64,000 nt of DNA from the NCBI RefSeq assembly GCF_004125265.1, contig NZ_RDTE01000001.1, positions 124,001 to 188,000 on the forward strand, given 5' to 3'. The translations under genes were made by a program, and so were the position numbers. Origin of the DNA: Streptomyces lydicus. GTDB lineage: Bacteria > Actinomycetota > Actinomycetes > Streptomycetales > Streptomycetaceae. Numbering within the stretch: the first letter of the stretch is position 1; every line of letters starts with the position of its first letter. This document shows positions 7,377-15,751 of the stretch, one piece after another. The notes below the pieces were generated by a model that saw nothing but the letters and a program-made list of their open reading frames with translations, was not told where the DNA came from and did not search any database.

Positions 7377-8081
7377 TCAGGCGATGAGACGGCCGTCCTC
7401 GAAGCGGGCGTGGGACGGCAGGTCCCAGCCAGGCAGGAGACCGCCCACCACCGGACCCGGCGCACCAGGCATCTCACGCACCTGCACGTCGGGGTGCAAC
7501 GGCTTGACAGCGGTCATGAACGGCATCGGCTGGGCCAGTCCCATAGCGGCGTGGGACATAGCGATCGTGACATGGTGACCGCTCGTGTAGCCCAGACGCC
7601 GGTAGAAGTCGGCGAGCTCGGGCTTGTGCAGGAGGGTGGCCATTCGGTAGCCGACGCTGCGGGCCCGGCCTTCCACCTCGGTGAGCAACGCGCGGGCGAT
7701 GCCCTGCCCGCGGCGGCCCGGCGTCACGGCCAGACCGTAGACAAGGATGGCGGTCTGGCAAAGCAGAGCGGACAGGTTGGGGTCGCCCTGGACCAGGGCA
7801 TGCTCGCGGGCCCAGTCTGGGAAGGACGCGAATACGGCGCCCACCGGCTTCGGGTTCGAACTGCGGCGCAGCCGGGCGGTCAGGCACAGGGCCGGCCCTT
7901 GGGTGAACGGCGCCCGGTACGGGGGCATGGCCAGGATCTCGCCCATTCCGTCAGGCAGCTGGTCACCGGAGATGCTGAGGGCGAGCAGAGCAAGATAGTC
8001 GGTGTGGTCCGGCCGCTGGAGCGGCCCCACGTCTATTCGCTGGGCAGCAGACCGGGCGGGTACGACGGAAGCAGGGGACAT
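7377..8081 (-). CDS. GNAT-family N-acetyltransferase (234 aa)
   Basis: Expected to transfer an acetyl group from acetyl-CoA to an amine; the substrate is unknown. The acetyl-CoA loop is visible as GLAVTPGRRGQGIARALL (about 135-152; RRGQGIA fits the R/Q-x-x-G-x-G/A motif). It is followed by a second helix and the ADFYRRLGYTSG strand-turn typical of motif B. The 80-residue N-terminus and the C-terminal MPFMTAVKPL... extension are not typical. ATG at 8081 with GAAGGG upstream. The gene is isolated in its own unit. Confidence 0.85.
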   Translation of the reverse strand: MSPASVVPARSAAQRIDVGPLQRPDHTDYLALLALSISGDQLPDGMGEILAMPPYRAPFTQGPALCLTARLRRSSNPKPVGAVFASFPDWAREHALVQGDPNLSALLCQTAILVYGLAVTPGRRGQGIARALLTEVEGRARSVGYRMATLLHKPELADFYRRLGYTSGHHVTIAMSHAAMGLAQPMPFMTAVKPLHPDVQVREMPGAPGPVVGGLLPGWDLPSHARFEDGRLIA

Positions 8082-8139
8082 GGCAAGAATCCCTTCCGGG
8101 GACGTGTGGAGTGGCCCGCAGGACACGGCCTGTTCGACG

Positions 8140-8189
8140 GGACGCGGCGGGTGCGGTGACCCTGACCGGCTCCAGGGCAAGCACCGCAA
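8140..8189 (-). promoter_or_regulatory. Shared TTGC element before 8081
   Basis: TTGCGGTGCTTGCCC, 19 nt, CAGGGTCACC. Confidence 0.5.
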
Positions 8190-8382
8190 CACGGCGCGGC
8201 CCCGGCACCGTTGGTACCGTGCCGGGTCGGTGTCAGGCAGCCGCGCGGGTGCCGGTACTGGTCTGGATGTTCTGCCGGGCGTCAGTAGTGGGTGTGGAGC
8301 GACCCCGGCGCCGCGGAGGGCGGGCCGGGTCGAATGGTGGGCCGGGTGCGCGTGCACGACAGGTGGAGGCTGCTGTGCTGTG

Positions 8383-8823
8383 TCAGAGCAGCATGTGGAG
8401 CTCGTCCTCCTCATACAGGGGCGGCTGAAGTTCCGACAGGGCGGCAAGGGCCATAGTCACCTTGGGGCTGTCGTCGAGATCGAAAGTGCACAATTCGACG
8501 CCATCCTTCGTCATCAGCCGGACGTCCGCGCTGTCCCAGATCGGTCCGCGCTTTGTGTCCATGCCCCACAGCAGCGCCTGAGCGGGGAGAGAGGCGTAGG
8601 CGGGGTGCAGGTAGGCCGGGTGGCGGCGGATCCGGTCGGCGAGGAGCTCCAGCCACTCGTGTTCGGCCGCAAGCTGCATGCGACGCCACTGCTCTAGAAG
8701 GTTCTCCGCCCGACGGCAGCGCCCTTCGACGCGCCAGGCGGACGCTGAGTGGGAGAACATCGTCTGGGCATTCTGGCCAGGCAAGTTAGTGCCCTTCGTC
8801 GGTGAGCTGTTGTCGATGGTCAT
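8383..8823 (-). CDS. Unknown protein (146 aa)
   Basis: ATG at 8823 behind AAGGGAACC. The protein is helical: RVEGRCRRAENLLEQWRRMQ at about 31-50, an AEHEWLELLADRIRR helix, then a Pro/Tyr-rich turn and an acidic C-terminus (PPLYEEDELHMLL). The frame is open upstream through the relic at 8999-9171, so a longer fused product cannot be excluded, but the ribosome site supports 8823. No clear shared element lies directly upstream. Confidence 0.75.
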   Translation of the reverse strand: MTIDNSSPTKGTNLPGQNAQTMFSHSASAWRVEGRCRRAENLLEQWRRMQLAAEHEWLELLADRIRRHPAYLHPAYASLPAQALLWGMDTKRGPIWDSADVRLMTKDGVELCTFDLDDSPKVTMALAALSELQPPLYEEDELHMLL

Positions 8824-8998
8824 GGCGGTTCCCTTCGGGAGTGCCAGCGGCGTGGCTGTAAGGGCCGGGTGGAGTCGAGGCGCCGCTGCAGTGCGGCGGT
8901 GGGGCCCGGCGACTGCGTTGGTGCCAGGACGAGCCGCGGTCCGGGCGCGCGGTGCACGGCTGGGGGTGCTGCGCTTGGCGCGGCCCGGCTGGGGCCGG

Positions 8999-9171
8999 AA
9001 GAACACGTCACCGACCAGGCGGGAGTGGAGGGTGACGATGCCGGTGGGCAGTTGCAGGTGGACGCTCACGGTGCGGGTGCGGGTGATTTGCCAGGCCAGC
9101 TGGCGCAACCACGGGCCGGATGCCGACTCGGTGCACGCGAACCCGCCGTCACGCAGGCTCAGAAGGCAGCT
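8999..9171 (-). pseudogene. Duplicated 3' fragment of the 6595 gene
   Basis: About 170 bp nearly identical to 6634-6807. It encodes LLSLRDGG, SGPWLRQLAWQITRTRTVSV and TGIVTLHSRLVGDVFF without the N-terminal two thirds and without its own start. It is in frame with the 8383 gene. Confidence 0.8.
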
Positions 9172-9207
9172 GAGTGGTTGGCGGGCCCCGGTGGCCGGGC
9201 GTTCCGG

Positions 9208-9249
9208 CCCCACTTGGCCTCACCGTGGAGCACGGGAGGCCAAGTGGGG
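9208..9249. repeat. Perfect 14-bp inverted repeat
   Basis: CCCCACTTGGCCTC and its exact complement around a 14-nt loop, next to the terminator hairpin at 9286-9319. Confidence 0.85.
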
Positions 9250-9285
9250 CAAGGCGGCGGCGCGAGGCGGGTACCGGCCGCGCCG

Positions 9286-9319
9286 GAACAGCCCGCCCCT
9301 GGTGCGGGGCGGGCTGTTC
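9286..9319 (-). terminator. Strong hairpin after 9361 gene
   Basis: GAACAGCCCGCCCC pairs with GGGGCGGGCTGTTC (14 bp, 6-nt loop), 42 bp past the stop. Confidence 0.75.
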
Positions 9320-9360
9320 GGCCGCGGCCGGGCCGCGGGTGCGCGGGGCCGCGCTGTGGG

Positions 9361-9717
9361 TCAGGCGCGGGCGGCGGACCGGGGTGTCTTGCTGATGCGG
9401 CGGATGGTGGTGTCGCGGGCGGGGGCGCGGGAGAGCGTGATGCGGTCGGAGTACTCGTGCTCCGCGGTGTCGAAGTGGTCGGTGGGCCAGGTGTGCGCGG
9501 CCTGTTCGGCCGGGGGAAGGTCGTTGAAGTCCCCGCCGAGCAGGGCCCGGCCGACCGGTCCGCGGGCTCCGCAGTCGCGGCAGCGGTAGAAGCAGATCTC
9601 CGCGTACCGGTCGGGGGCGAAGCCGAAGGGGGTGAAGGGGTCGGCGAGCGCCAGGGCCTCGTCGGCGCTCATCACGCTCGCGGCCGCGGTCGCGGCCTTC
9701 GCGGTGGTGGGTGTCAT
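9361..9717 (-). CDS. Small zinc-rib-like unknown protein (118 aa)
   Basis: ATG at 9717 with GGAGCTGAACCC. An Ala/Thr-rich start leads to FGFAPDRYAEICFYRCRDCG (about 32-51), containing C-x3-C-x2-C, then an acidic HTWPTDHFDTAEHEYSDRI block with three His. The Cys/His pattern suggests a small metal site. The basic tail is probably flexible. Confidence 0.75.
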   Translation of the reverse strand: MTPTTAKAATAAASVMSADEALALADPFTPFGFAPDRYAEICFYRCRDCGARGPVGRALLGGDFNDLPPAEQAAHTWPTDHFDTAEHEYSDRITLSRAPARDTTIRRISKTPRSAARA

Positions 9718-9764
9718 GGGTTCAGCTCCTGCCCGTCGGACGGCGCCGGGCCGTCGGTCGTCGT

Positions 9765-9805
9765 TGGTGGCCGTACCGTGCGGCGGCGGCCGGCAAGACG
9801 GGCAA
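9765..9805 (-). promoter_or_regulatory. Shared TTGC element before 9717
   Basis: TTGCCCGTCTTGCC, 19 nt, CACGGTACGG. Confidence 0.5.
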
Positions 9806-9915
9806 GAGAACGCGGGCTCCGGGGGCGGTCCCGCAGCGGACGGCGGGCATGGGGCCGGCCCCGGCCGCCACGAGGGCGGGCCGGGGCCAGGGGGGTATAG
9901 CGGGTGCTCACCCCG

Positions 9916-10206
9916 CTACTTCGTGGACTTCTCACGCTTGCGTGCCCGGACCCAGCGGACCAGGACCCGGGGCGCCTGGCCCCAGGTGACCAGGAGCAGG
10001 ACGGTGAGGGCGGCGAGCAGCGTTCCGTAGAACGCGTGGCCGCTCATCAGGTGGGCGACGGTGGCGAGCAGCGACACGGCGGTCAGGACGCCGAACGCCG
10101 CCTTCCGGGTCCGCTCGGAGACGCTGGGCTTGAAGGCCGTGACCAGGGCCGCCACGGCGGACGCCACCTGGAGGGCGGTGATGAGCTTGAGCAGGACGTC
10201 GATCAA
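9916..10206 (-). CDS. Small membrane protein (96 aa)
   Basis: TTG start at 10206, placed by GAGGAG 8 nt upstream. Three hydrophobic segments at about 5-25, 36-56 and 58-78 alternate with short loops. The C-terminus is strongly basic (RWVRARKREKSTK), expected to face the cytoplasm. It resembles phage holin-like or small plasmid membrane proteins only in size and topology. The other small membrane genes here are 17724, 28228 and 53884. Confidence 0.8.
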   Translation of the reverse strand: MIDVLLKLITALQVASAVAALVTAFKPSVSERTRKAAFGVLTAVSLLATVAHLMSGHAFYGTLLAALTVLLLVTWGQAPRVLVRWVRARKREKSTK

Positions 10207-10264
10207 GGGGGAACTCCTCGTGTATCAGTGGGATTCGGCCGGGCTGGCCGTGCACCGGGCGGTC

Positions 10265-10311
10265 ACCCGGTGCCGGGCGCACCGTGGAGCGAGACCGGGC
10301 AAGCACGGCAA
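10265..10311 (-). promoter_or_regulatory. Shared TTGC element before 10206
   Basis: TTGCCGTGCTTGCCC, 19 nt, CACGGTGCGCC. Confidence 0.5.
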
Positions 10312-10402
10312 CCGGCACGGACGGCGCGCAGCAGCGGAGCAGCAGCGGCGCGGCGGGCATGACGCCGCCCCGCCCCGGGGCGGGTCGGGGCGGCGCGGAG
10401 CC

Positions 10403-10735
10403 TCAGACGCGGGAGCGCTGCGGTGCGGGGGCGTACGCGACCGGGGCACCGACCGGTTCGGCGGGGTCCGCCTGCCAGCCGGACATGAGCATCCGGCCGC
10501 GTGCGATCACTTCGTACGGAACGCGCGAGTACGGGCCGTCGTAGGACGGTTTGACCTCGGGCTTCCCGCATCCGGCGCCGATGCAGGTCCGGCAGTGTCC
10601 GGTGAGGGCGCGGTACTTGACCCGGACCAGCCAGCCGTTCTCGTAGACGTTGACCGGGGCGTACGAGCGATCGGGCCACAAGGTGGTCATGATCTTGCCG
10701 CTGTAGGTGCTGACACACCAACGGGCCACGGTCAT
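10403..10735 (-). CDS. Unknown protein (110 aa) with Cys cluster
   Basis: ATG at 10735, GGAGG upstream. A beta-rich first half (SGKIMTTLWPDRSYAPVNVY, GWLVRVKYRAL) is followed by GHCRTCIGAGCGKPEV (about 46-61), a C-x2-C-x4-C cluster, and a Pro/Ala-rich tail. Function unknown. Confidence 0.75.
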   Translation of the reverse strand: MTVARWCVSTYSGKIMTTLWPDRSYAPVNVYENGWLVRVKYRALTGHCRTCIGAGCGKPEVKPSYDGPYSRVPYEVIARGRMLMSGWQADPAEPVGAPVAYAPAPQRSRV

Positions 10736-10779
10736 CGGGGTGGGCCTCCTGCTTCTCGGGGAGCCGGGCGGGGGGCCCG

Positions 10780-10823
10780 GCCTGGTGAGCACAGGTTCAC
10801 GCCCCGGCCGGCAAGCCCCGCAA
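10780..10823 (-). promoter_or_regulatory. Shared TTGC element before 10735
   Basis: TTGCGGGGCTTGCCGG, then GTGAACCTGT. Confidence 0.5.
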
Positions 10824-11038
10824 ACAGCGGCAAGCCGCGGCCGGGGCGCCGTGGCACGCATTTCCGCTTTCACCCGGCCGCGTTCGCGGCGAAGCCGGGG
10901 ACGGGTGGGGGCGGGGCCCGCGACGGCGGGTCCGCGGGTCCGCGGTCCGAGCCGGGGTGGCGCGGTAAGGCGACGGCCCGCCCCAAGGGATCGGGGCGGG
11001 CCGGAGCACAGCGGAGCGGCGGGCGTGGCGGGGGGCCG

Positions 11039-11506
11039 TCAGCGGTTGTCTTCTTGGGCGCGGGGAGCCGTGTCGGTCCGGGGACAGTTTTCGCGTTCGC
11101 CGGTCTCCTGGGGGCTCAGCTCGTGCGCCGTCTTCGTCGCTCCGACCAAGTCCTCCTGCCAGCAGTCGAGGAGGGTGTTCAGAGAGTTGATGATCCCGAC
11201 GCGTTCTCCGAGGCACTGGGCGAGGGCGCTTTCCGGGGGTGCCCAGAGGGGGCTGATGCTCAGGTGCCCCGCGTCGAGGAGTTCGCGGCGTACCGCGATG
11301 CTCCGGGCCGTCGTGTCGCTGATCTCCCTCAGGGTTCGCTCGACGAGCACCAGTTGCATGCGGATCAGGCGCAGCGGCCGGGCCAGAGGATGCGTGCTGT
11401 CGAGGAGCGCGGGCAGGTCGAGCCCCGTCTGTCTGCGGATGAGTTCGTCCGCGCTGCTGGGGAGCAGACGGTCCGGGTGGTGCTGAACGGGCTGAACGGC
11501 GGTCAT
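11039..11506 (-). CDS. Unknown helical protein (155 aa)
   Basis: ATG at 11506 behind GGAAGGCACC. It is almost entirely predicted helix: LLPSSADELIRRQTGLDLP, RPLRLIRMQLVLVERTLREI, AVRRELLDAGHLSISPL and LGERVGIINSLNTLLDCWQE. The last 12 residues (DTAPRAQEDNR) are shared with the broken gene ending at 12257, over a 43-bp near-identical DNA stretch. Confidence 0.75.
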   Translation of the reverse strand: MTAVQPVQHHPDRLLPSSADELIRRQTGLDLPALLDSTHPLARPLRLIRMQLVLVERTLREISDTTARSIAVRRELLDAGHLSISPLWAPPESALAQCLGERVGIINSLNTLLDCWQEDLVGATKTAHELSPQETGERENCPRTDTAPRAQEDNR

Positions 11507-11621
11507 GGGCGGTGCCTTCCGGGTCAAGGCGTGCAACAGGCGCGGGCCGTGGCCAGCCCCGCGTACACGGGGCCGGCCAGGCGGCGGGGGTGAGGTGTGC
11601 GGTCAGCGGGCGGGGTGGGCC

Positions 11622-12125
11622 TCAGATGCCCTCAGGACTGGTGGGAGGCTCCGGCCACGATGAGAATCCCAATCGGTTCTCCAACCGGGCGTGCTCGGCT
11701 GCGGCGGCGGCCCGGTGCTCCGGTGTGTGTTCAGCGAGCGGGACTGTCCAGTCGCAGACGGCCACCAGCCGGTCCGCGGCCTCGTGGGCCATATTGGGCT
11801 CTGGGTAGTCCAGGCCGATCAGGCTCTCTCCGTTCTCGCGCAGTGTGATCACGTACGTCCATCGCGAACGGGTTCGGTTCGGCACGACGCGCAGTCCGGG
11901 GTGCCGAGGCAGGTTACGCAGCTCGATTTCAGTACGGATCTCGGCCGCTCGTGTGGCGAGTCGTTGCAGCCAGTACGCGACGGGCTCCTGTTGGGCGTAG
12001 GGTTCCCGGCGGCTGATTTCGGCTCGCAGCTGCCGCAGGGTCCAGTGGGTCAGGTCACGGGCGTCGATGGCCTCACGCCGCTCCTGGGTCAGTTCCGTCC
12101 ACGAGTTCTCAGGCGGCTTGGTCAT
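11622..12125 (-). CDS. Unknown protein (167 aa)
   Basis: ATG at 12125 with GGGAGCC. A charged helical N-terminus (QERREAIDARDLTHWTLRQL) is followed by a beta segment (GLRVVPNRTRSRWTYVITL, GESLIGLDYPEP) and an Ala-rich helix (HRAAAAAEHARLENRL). The middle suggests a small alpha/beta ligand- or nucleic-acid-binding domain, which I cannot name. Confidence 0.8.
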   Translation of the reverse strand: MTKPPENSWTELTQERREAIDARDLTHWTLRQLRAEISRREPYAQQEPVAYWLQRLATRAAEIRTEIELRNLPRHPGLRVVPNRTRSRWTYVITLRENGESLIGLDYPEPNMAHEAADRLVAVCDWTVPLAEHTPEHRAAAAAEHARLENRLGFSSWPEPPTSPEGI

Positions 12126-12164
12126 GTTCGGCTCCCTCGGCTTCGCTCGGTGGGCAGCTGGTTG

Positions 12165-12204
12165 ACGAGGAGAACGGTGTTCTGCCGCCCAGCTAGCCGA
12201 GCAA
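12165..12204 (-). promoter_or_regulatory. Shared TTGC element before 12125
   Basis: TTGCTCGGCTAGC, 19 nt, CACCGTTCTCC. Confidence 0.5.
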
Positions 12205-12256
12205 GGCACAGCGCGGCGGAACGCGGCGGAGGACGGGTGTGGGCGTGGCGGGGCAG

Positions 12257-12500
12257 TCAGCGGTTGCCTTCTTGGGCGCGGGGAGCGGTGTCGGTGCGGG
12301 GGCCGAGCCGATTGGCGGTCGTGGCGGTGGTCGAGCGGGAGGTATTGGCGGAGGCATTCGTAGGCCGCGTTCGCGGCCTGTTCGGCTTCGGCGCGGGTGT
12401 AGAGGCGATCTGATCCGGCGGCGGGTGTGGTGCCTGTGGTCTGTTCGAACCGGTGGATGGCGTCGAGAGCGGCGCCGGCGGCGTGACCGCGCCGGTTGCA
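12257..12500 (-). pseudogene. Broken small gene
   Basis: The GTG at about 12510 and the C-terminal TDTAPRAQEGNR are in one frame. The middle reads as protein in another (LDAIHRFEQTTGTTPAAG, SDRLYTRAEAEQAANAAYEC, LRQYLPLDHRHDR). Two compensating indels or a decayed gene would explain this. The end is shared with the 11039 gene. Confidence 0.4.
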
Positions 12501-12509
12501 ACGGTCACG

Positions 12510-12554
12510 GTGGGCCGTCGGGCAGGCGGCAGGGCAGTCCGGCTACCAGCACAA
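12510..12554 (-). promoter_or_regulatory. Shared TTGC element before the 12257 pseudogene
   Basis: TTGTGCTGGTAGCCG is close to the 22000 copy. The second box (GGACTGCC) is poor, perhaps decayed with its gene. Confidence 0.45.
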
Positions 12555-12679
12555 CCCCCGAATCGCGGCGCGGCCGGTGACACGGATCGGGGCGGGGTTG
12601 CTGAGGTGGTGCGGGGCGGTCGAGGCTGGGGGGTGCCGGCGTGTTCAGGCCACGGCCCGGTTCGAGGCGGTGGCCTTCG

Positions 12680-13057
12680 TCATGTCCGGGCAAGGCCGTG
12701 CCGGTCGATGTACCAGTGATGCGAGCGCATCAGTTCCGCGTACACCTTCTGGATCGGTCCGTACGCGCCGTAGTAGCCGCCGAATCCCTCCTTGTCGACG
12801 TGGCCGATCCACCAGCGCTCGACGCCGTGGGCGTCTCGCCCCTGGTACTTGACGTGGGGCTTTTTGGTCCCGCGGATCAGGATGATGTGGTCGCCTTCGA
12901 ACAGGCGCTGCCACCGGGTCGCGTGGGGGTATGGGCGGTCGCCGAACTCGCCAGTGGCCACGCCTGCGTGGGCCCGATCCTTGGTCTCCAGGATGGTGGT
13001 CCAGTCTTCGGGCTTCGGAAACATCTGCGTAGTGGCCTGTACGCGGTATGTCGGCAT
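12680..13057 (-). CDS. Unknown protein (125 aa)
   Basis: ATG at 13057 with GAGGAGTACCC. Alpha/beta pattern: TYRVQATTQMFPKPEDWTTI, TKDRAHAGVATGEFG, HIILIRGTKKPHVKYQGRDA, a Gly/Tyr turn (EGFGGYYGAYGP) and a His-rich end (MRSHHWYIDRHG). It is probably one compact domain of unknown function. Confidence 0.8.
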   Translation of the reverse strand: MPTYRVQATTQMFPKPEDWTTILETKDRAHAGVATGEFGDRPYPHATRWQRLFEGDHIILIRGTKKPHVKYQGRDAHGVERWWIGHVDKEGFGGYYGAYGPIQKVYAELMRSHHWYIDRHGLART

Positions 13058-13164
13058 GGGTACTCCTCGGGGTCGTGATTCATGACGACGCGGTTGGGCG
13101 GTGCGTGTAGCCCGGTCCCAGGGCAGCTGACGGGGAAGCGGTCGACGTTGGCGGCGGTGCGTGC

Positions 13165-13205
13165 CGGTGCGCCGCCAACTGGCGGGCCTGGAGATACCTC
13201 CGCAA
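13165..13205 (-). promoter_or_regulatory. Shared TTGC element before 13057
   Basis: TTGCGGAGGTATC, then CAGTTGGCGG. It is a variant like the copy at 42874. Confidence 0.4.
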
Positions 13206-13487
13206 CAGGCGGCCTGGGCCGGGCCTGACCTTGACCAGGCCCGGGCGGGCGTCGGGTCGCCCCCGGGTCCCGCGCGGCGGCGCCGGCCGGAGGCCGACGG
13301 ACGGTCAGGCAGCGGACGACGGGCCCGGTGTGAGCCGATCCCGGCACTGTCCGGTGGGTGCGCGGGGACTCTACTTCGTGGCGGGGAGATCGTGGGCAGG
13401 TCGGTCGCGGACGGCCTCGCCCCCGGAACGGTGGTGTCCGTGGCACGGGGCTGGTGGCGGGTAACTGAGTTCGCGGTCGCGGCGCGC

Positions 13488-14522
13488 TCAGTGTGGTCTC
13501 CTACGCCGGGAGTCGTCCTCACTCGGCATCTGCTCGTCCTCGTCGGGGCCGTCCTGGGCGGCCAGTTCGGCGGTCGCCTCGATGTCGATTTCGCCGGTCC
13601 CGTGGTAGACGATCGTGGCGCCGTCCTCGTCGGTCTCGGTGTACGGCGGAAGCTCATCGTCGTCGTCGGGGTTGCCAGTTCCGCAGGTGCGCCGGGTGCA
13701 GTCGGGCGCCGTGCAGCGCCAGACCCTCTCCCCCTCGGCGTCGACCGACGCGGTCTCGGCCCCGCAGTCCGGGCAGAAGGGCACGGACCATTCCTCCCAC
13801 CGCCACAGGCCGCCGATCTGGTAGCGGCCGTCAGCGTCGGGCTGGATGAGGCGGCCCGGGCGGCCGGGGTCGGTGCGCAGGCGGGGATCAGAGGCGATGA
13901 GCAGCGTGTCGTGCAGCCAGCGGAAGGTGAGGTGGCGGCCGGCGTGGGTGCCGGGGACATCGGCGGCGATCTTCTGGGCCGTGGCCCGGGTGACGCTGAT
14001 CGGCGCGAACGGGCTCCAGGCGCGGGGGACGGGAAGCGCCTCGTAGGGGCCGGTCTCTTCGTCGTCGAGGGTGAACAGGTCCGGGAGCGGTGGAACGGAG
14101 TGAAGGAGCGGGAATTCCGCTGCAGTGTCGGCGGGAATGATCGCGACCGGGGCGTTGCGGAAGACGACGGTGCAGTTGGTGTAGTCGTCGGCGGTGTTCA
14201 GGCACGTGTACCGGTCCGTGGTGCCGCCGAGGAGGTGCGTGGCCGAGCACTCCTCGCAGTGTGCGGGGCAGGTGCCGAAGGGGCGGGGGTGTGCGGTGAA
14301 CGCCTCGGGGATGTGCTCGGTGTGGCGGATACCGGGGCCTTCGGTGAACAAGGCGGCGACGACGTCGCCGGTGCGGACCTGGTGGGCGGGGACGACGGTG
14401 AAGTGGGTGTGGCCCATGCCGTCGGGCAGGGGTCGGTAGCGGTGGGCAGGAGTGGGTGCGGGGCGTTCGGTGAGTACGAACTGGTCGGTGCTGCCGGGCA
14501 TGGTGGCGATGCGCTCGGGCAC
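13488..14522 (-). CDS. Unknown multidomain zinc-binding-like protein (344 aa)
   Basis: GTG at 14522, seven codons before an ATG, because GAAGAGG sits 7 nt from the GTG. Domain 1 (about 20-115) has TVVPAHQVRTGDVVAALFTE and CPAHCEECSATH (C-x3-C-x2-C). Domain 2 (about 145-245) has LFTLDDEETGPYEALPV and ISVTRATAQKIAADVPG and is shared with the whole 33291 gene. Domain 3 (about 250-290) has FCPDCGAE...CTAPDCTRRTC, a likely zinc ribbon. The tail is very acidic, ending in RRRRPH. It may be a fusion of the 33291-type module with two metal-binding modules. Confidence 0.8.
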   Translation of the reverse strand: MPERIATMPGSTDQFVLTERPAPTPAHRYRPLPDGMGHTHFTVVPAHQVRTGDVVAALFTEGPGIRHTEHIPEAFTAHPRPFGTCPAHCEECSATHLLGGTTDRYTCLNTADDYTNCTVVFRNAPVAIIPADTAAEFPLLHSVPPLPDLFTLDDEETGPYEALPVPRAWSPFAPISVTRATAQKIAADVPGTHAGRHLTFRWLHDTLLIASDPRLRTDPGRPGRLIQPDADGRYQIGGLWRWEEWSVPFCPDCGAETASVDAEGERVWRCTAPDCTRRTCGTGNPDDDDELPPYTETDEDGATIVYHGTGEIDIEATAELAAQDGPDEDEQMPSEDDSRRRRPH

Positions 14523-14675
14523 GATGCGGCCTCTTCTGGGAGTTGCGGGTGGTGGTGGGCGGTGGTGGGACGCGGCGCGCGGGGCCGGTGATCGAGGCGT
14601 GCCGTGAGGAAGGGGTGCCGGGCCGCCCCGGGGCGCGGCCCGGCGGCCGGGGCTCGACCGCACGGTGAGAGTGGC

Positions 14676-14732
14676 GCGGGAGCGTCCTTCCGGCCCCGCC
14701 GATACTGCCTGGGGCGGGGGCAAGCCGTGCAA
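14676..14732 (-). promoter_or_regulatory. Shared TTGC element before 14522
   Basis: TTGCACGGCTTGCCC, CAGTATCGGC, GGCCGGAAGGACG. A GC hairpin with 10-bp arms (14617-14644) follows in the leader. Confidence 0.6.
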
Positions 14733-14810
14733 GGCCGGCGGGCGGCTTGGGCCGTGCCGTGGGCGCAGTGGTGACGCTGAGGCCGCGGCCCGCCCGGGCG
14801 GCATGACGCA

Positions 14811-14849
14811 GCCCCCGAACTCCTGCCGTGCAGGCGGGAATCCGGGGGC
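14811..14849 (-). terminator. GCCCCCG hairpin after 14885
   Basis: GCCCCCG pairs with CGGGGGC, with an inner CCTGC/GCAGG stem. A weaker member of the GGCCCCGAAC family. Confidence 0.45.
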
Positions 14850-14884
14850 CGGGCGTGGTCAGGGGCGGCGGGCCGGGCCGGGAT

Positions 14885-15520
14885 CTATGCGGGGATGGCG
14901 GCGGCCTGGGTGCGGTCGAACGCGGCGGCGTTGAGGGCGTAGGCGTGCCACTTGTGCTCGCCCACGCGGCGGGCGCCGCGCGCCATGCCGAGGTGATCAC
15001 GGTGGCGGCGGAGCCAAAACGCGCGGGTCTTCATCTCGCGTGCGCAGCGGGCTTCGGAGCGTTCCCTTTCCGCCTCCCGCTCGTCGACCTCGTGCTGTAC
15101 GCGGCGCAGGGCGGCAGCCTGGCTGGCTCGCCGGGAGCGTTCGGCGCCGGCAAGCTGGTGCGGGTCGTGGACGAACCGTTCCGCGTTGGACGCTGCGTCG
15201 GTGCGGTGGCGGCCGCCGTAGATGTAGTAGCGCTGGATGGTCAGGTGTGCCGACGGTGCGACCGGCTCGGTGACGATTTCCAGCAAGGCCGCCCCCCGCC
15301 GCAGGGCGGTGTCCAGGGTGTCGATGATCGGCGCGAGCTGGGCTTCGGCGTCACCGGCGATCAGCAGGCTGCCCCCGCCGTGGAGGACGTCGGTGCTGTG
15401 GATGGTCGTGGTGCCGTTCCAGCAGTACGCGACGCGGATGAACTTCGTGCCGGGGACATCGTAGGCGATTGCCTCGTGCAGGTGGATGCGTCCGGGGGTG
15501 GTGGTGTGGGAGAGCGTCAT
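14885..15520 (-). CDS. Unknown protein (211 aa) with basic coiled-coil
   Basis: ATG at 15520 behind GGAGGAACC. The N-terminal 100 residues are alpha/beta (IHLHEAIAYDVPGTKFIRVA, STDVLHGGGSLLIAGD, RRGAALLEIVTEP). About 120-165 is a highly charged helix (RRVQHEVDEREAERERSEAR), then FWLRRHRDHLGMA and a helical end. The charged helix may bind nucleic acid or dimerise. A truncated duplicate of the last third lies at 26070-26278. Confidence 0.8.
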   Translation of the reverse strand: MTLSHTTTPGRIHLHEAIAYDVPGTKFIRVAYCWNGTTTIHSTDVLHGGGSLLIAGDAEAQLAPIIDTLDTALRRGAALLEIVTEPVAPSAHLTIQRYYIYGGRHRTDAASNAERFVHDPHQLAGAERSRRASQAAALRRVQHEVDEREAERERSEARCAREMKTRAFWLRRHRDHLGMARGARRVGEHKWHAYALNAAAFDRTQAAAIPA

Positions 15521-15699
15521 GGTGGTTCCTCCGGGTCGGGTACGGCTCGCGTGGGCGCGGGGCGTCGTGTCGGCCCCGGGGCGGGCCGGGACGAGCGGGC
15601 CGTCGCCGGGGCGGGCGGTGCGGGCCGCGGTCTTGGTGTTGGCCGGGCCGGGCTGGGGGCTTGGCGGTGCCGGGCCGCCCCAGGGACCTGTGCGGGGTG

Positions 15700-15751
15700 C
15701 AGGGTGGCCCGGCGCGTCTGACTGTCGCGGGTGGGGCGGCTACTGGCACAA
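15700..15751 (-). promoter_or_regulatory. Shared TTGC element before 15520
   Basis: TTGTGCCAGTAGCCG, 19 nt, GACAGTCAGACGCGCCGGG. Confidence 0.55.

Noticed and set aside
7377..8447. Longer 356-aa form of the acetyltransferase
   Set aside because: The upstream 120 codons are Pro/Arg-rich and cross the regulatory element. The ATG at 8081 has a ribosome site.
11507..11535. TTGC-like motif directly before the 11506 start
   Set aside because: TTGCACGCCTTGACCC is present, but the second box would fall inside the ribosome site, so it cannot act as in the other copies.
12680..13960. 426-aa extended form of the 12680 gene
   Set aside because: The extension is an out-of-phase shadow of the 13488 gene. 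The ATG at 13057 has GAGGAG in the correct place.
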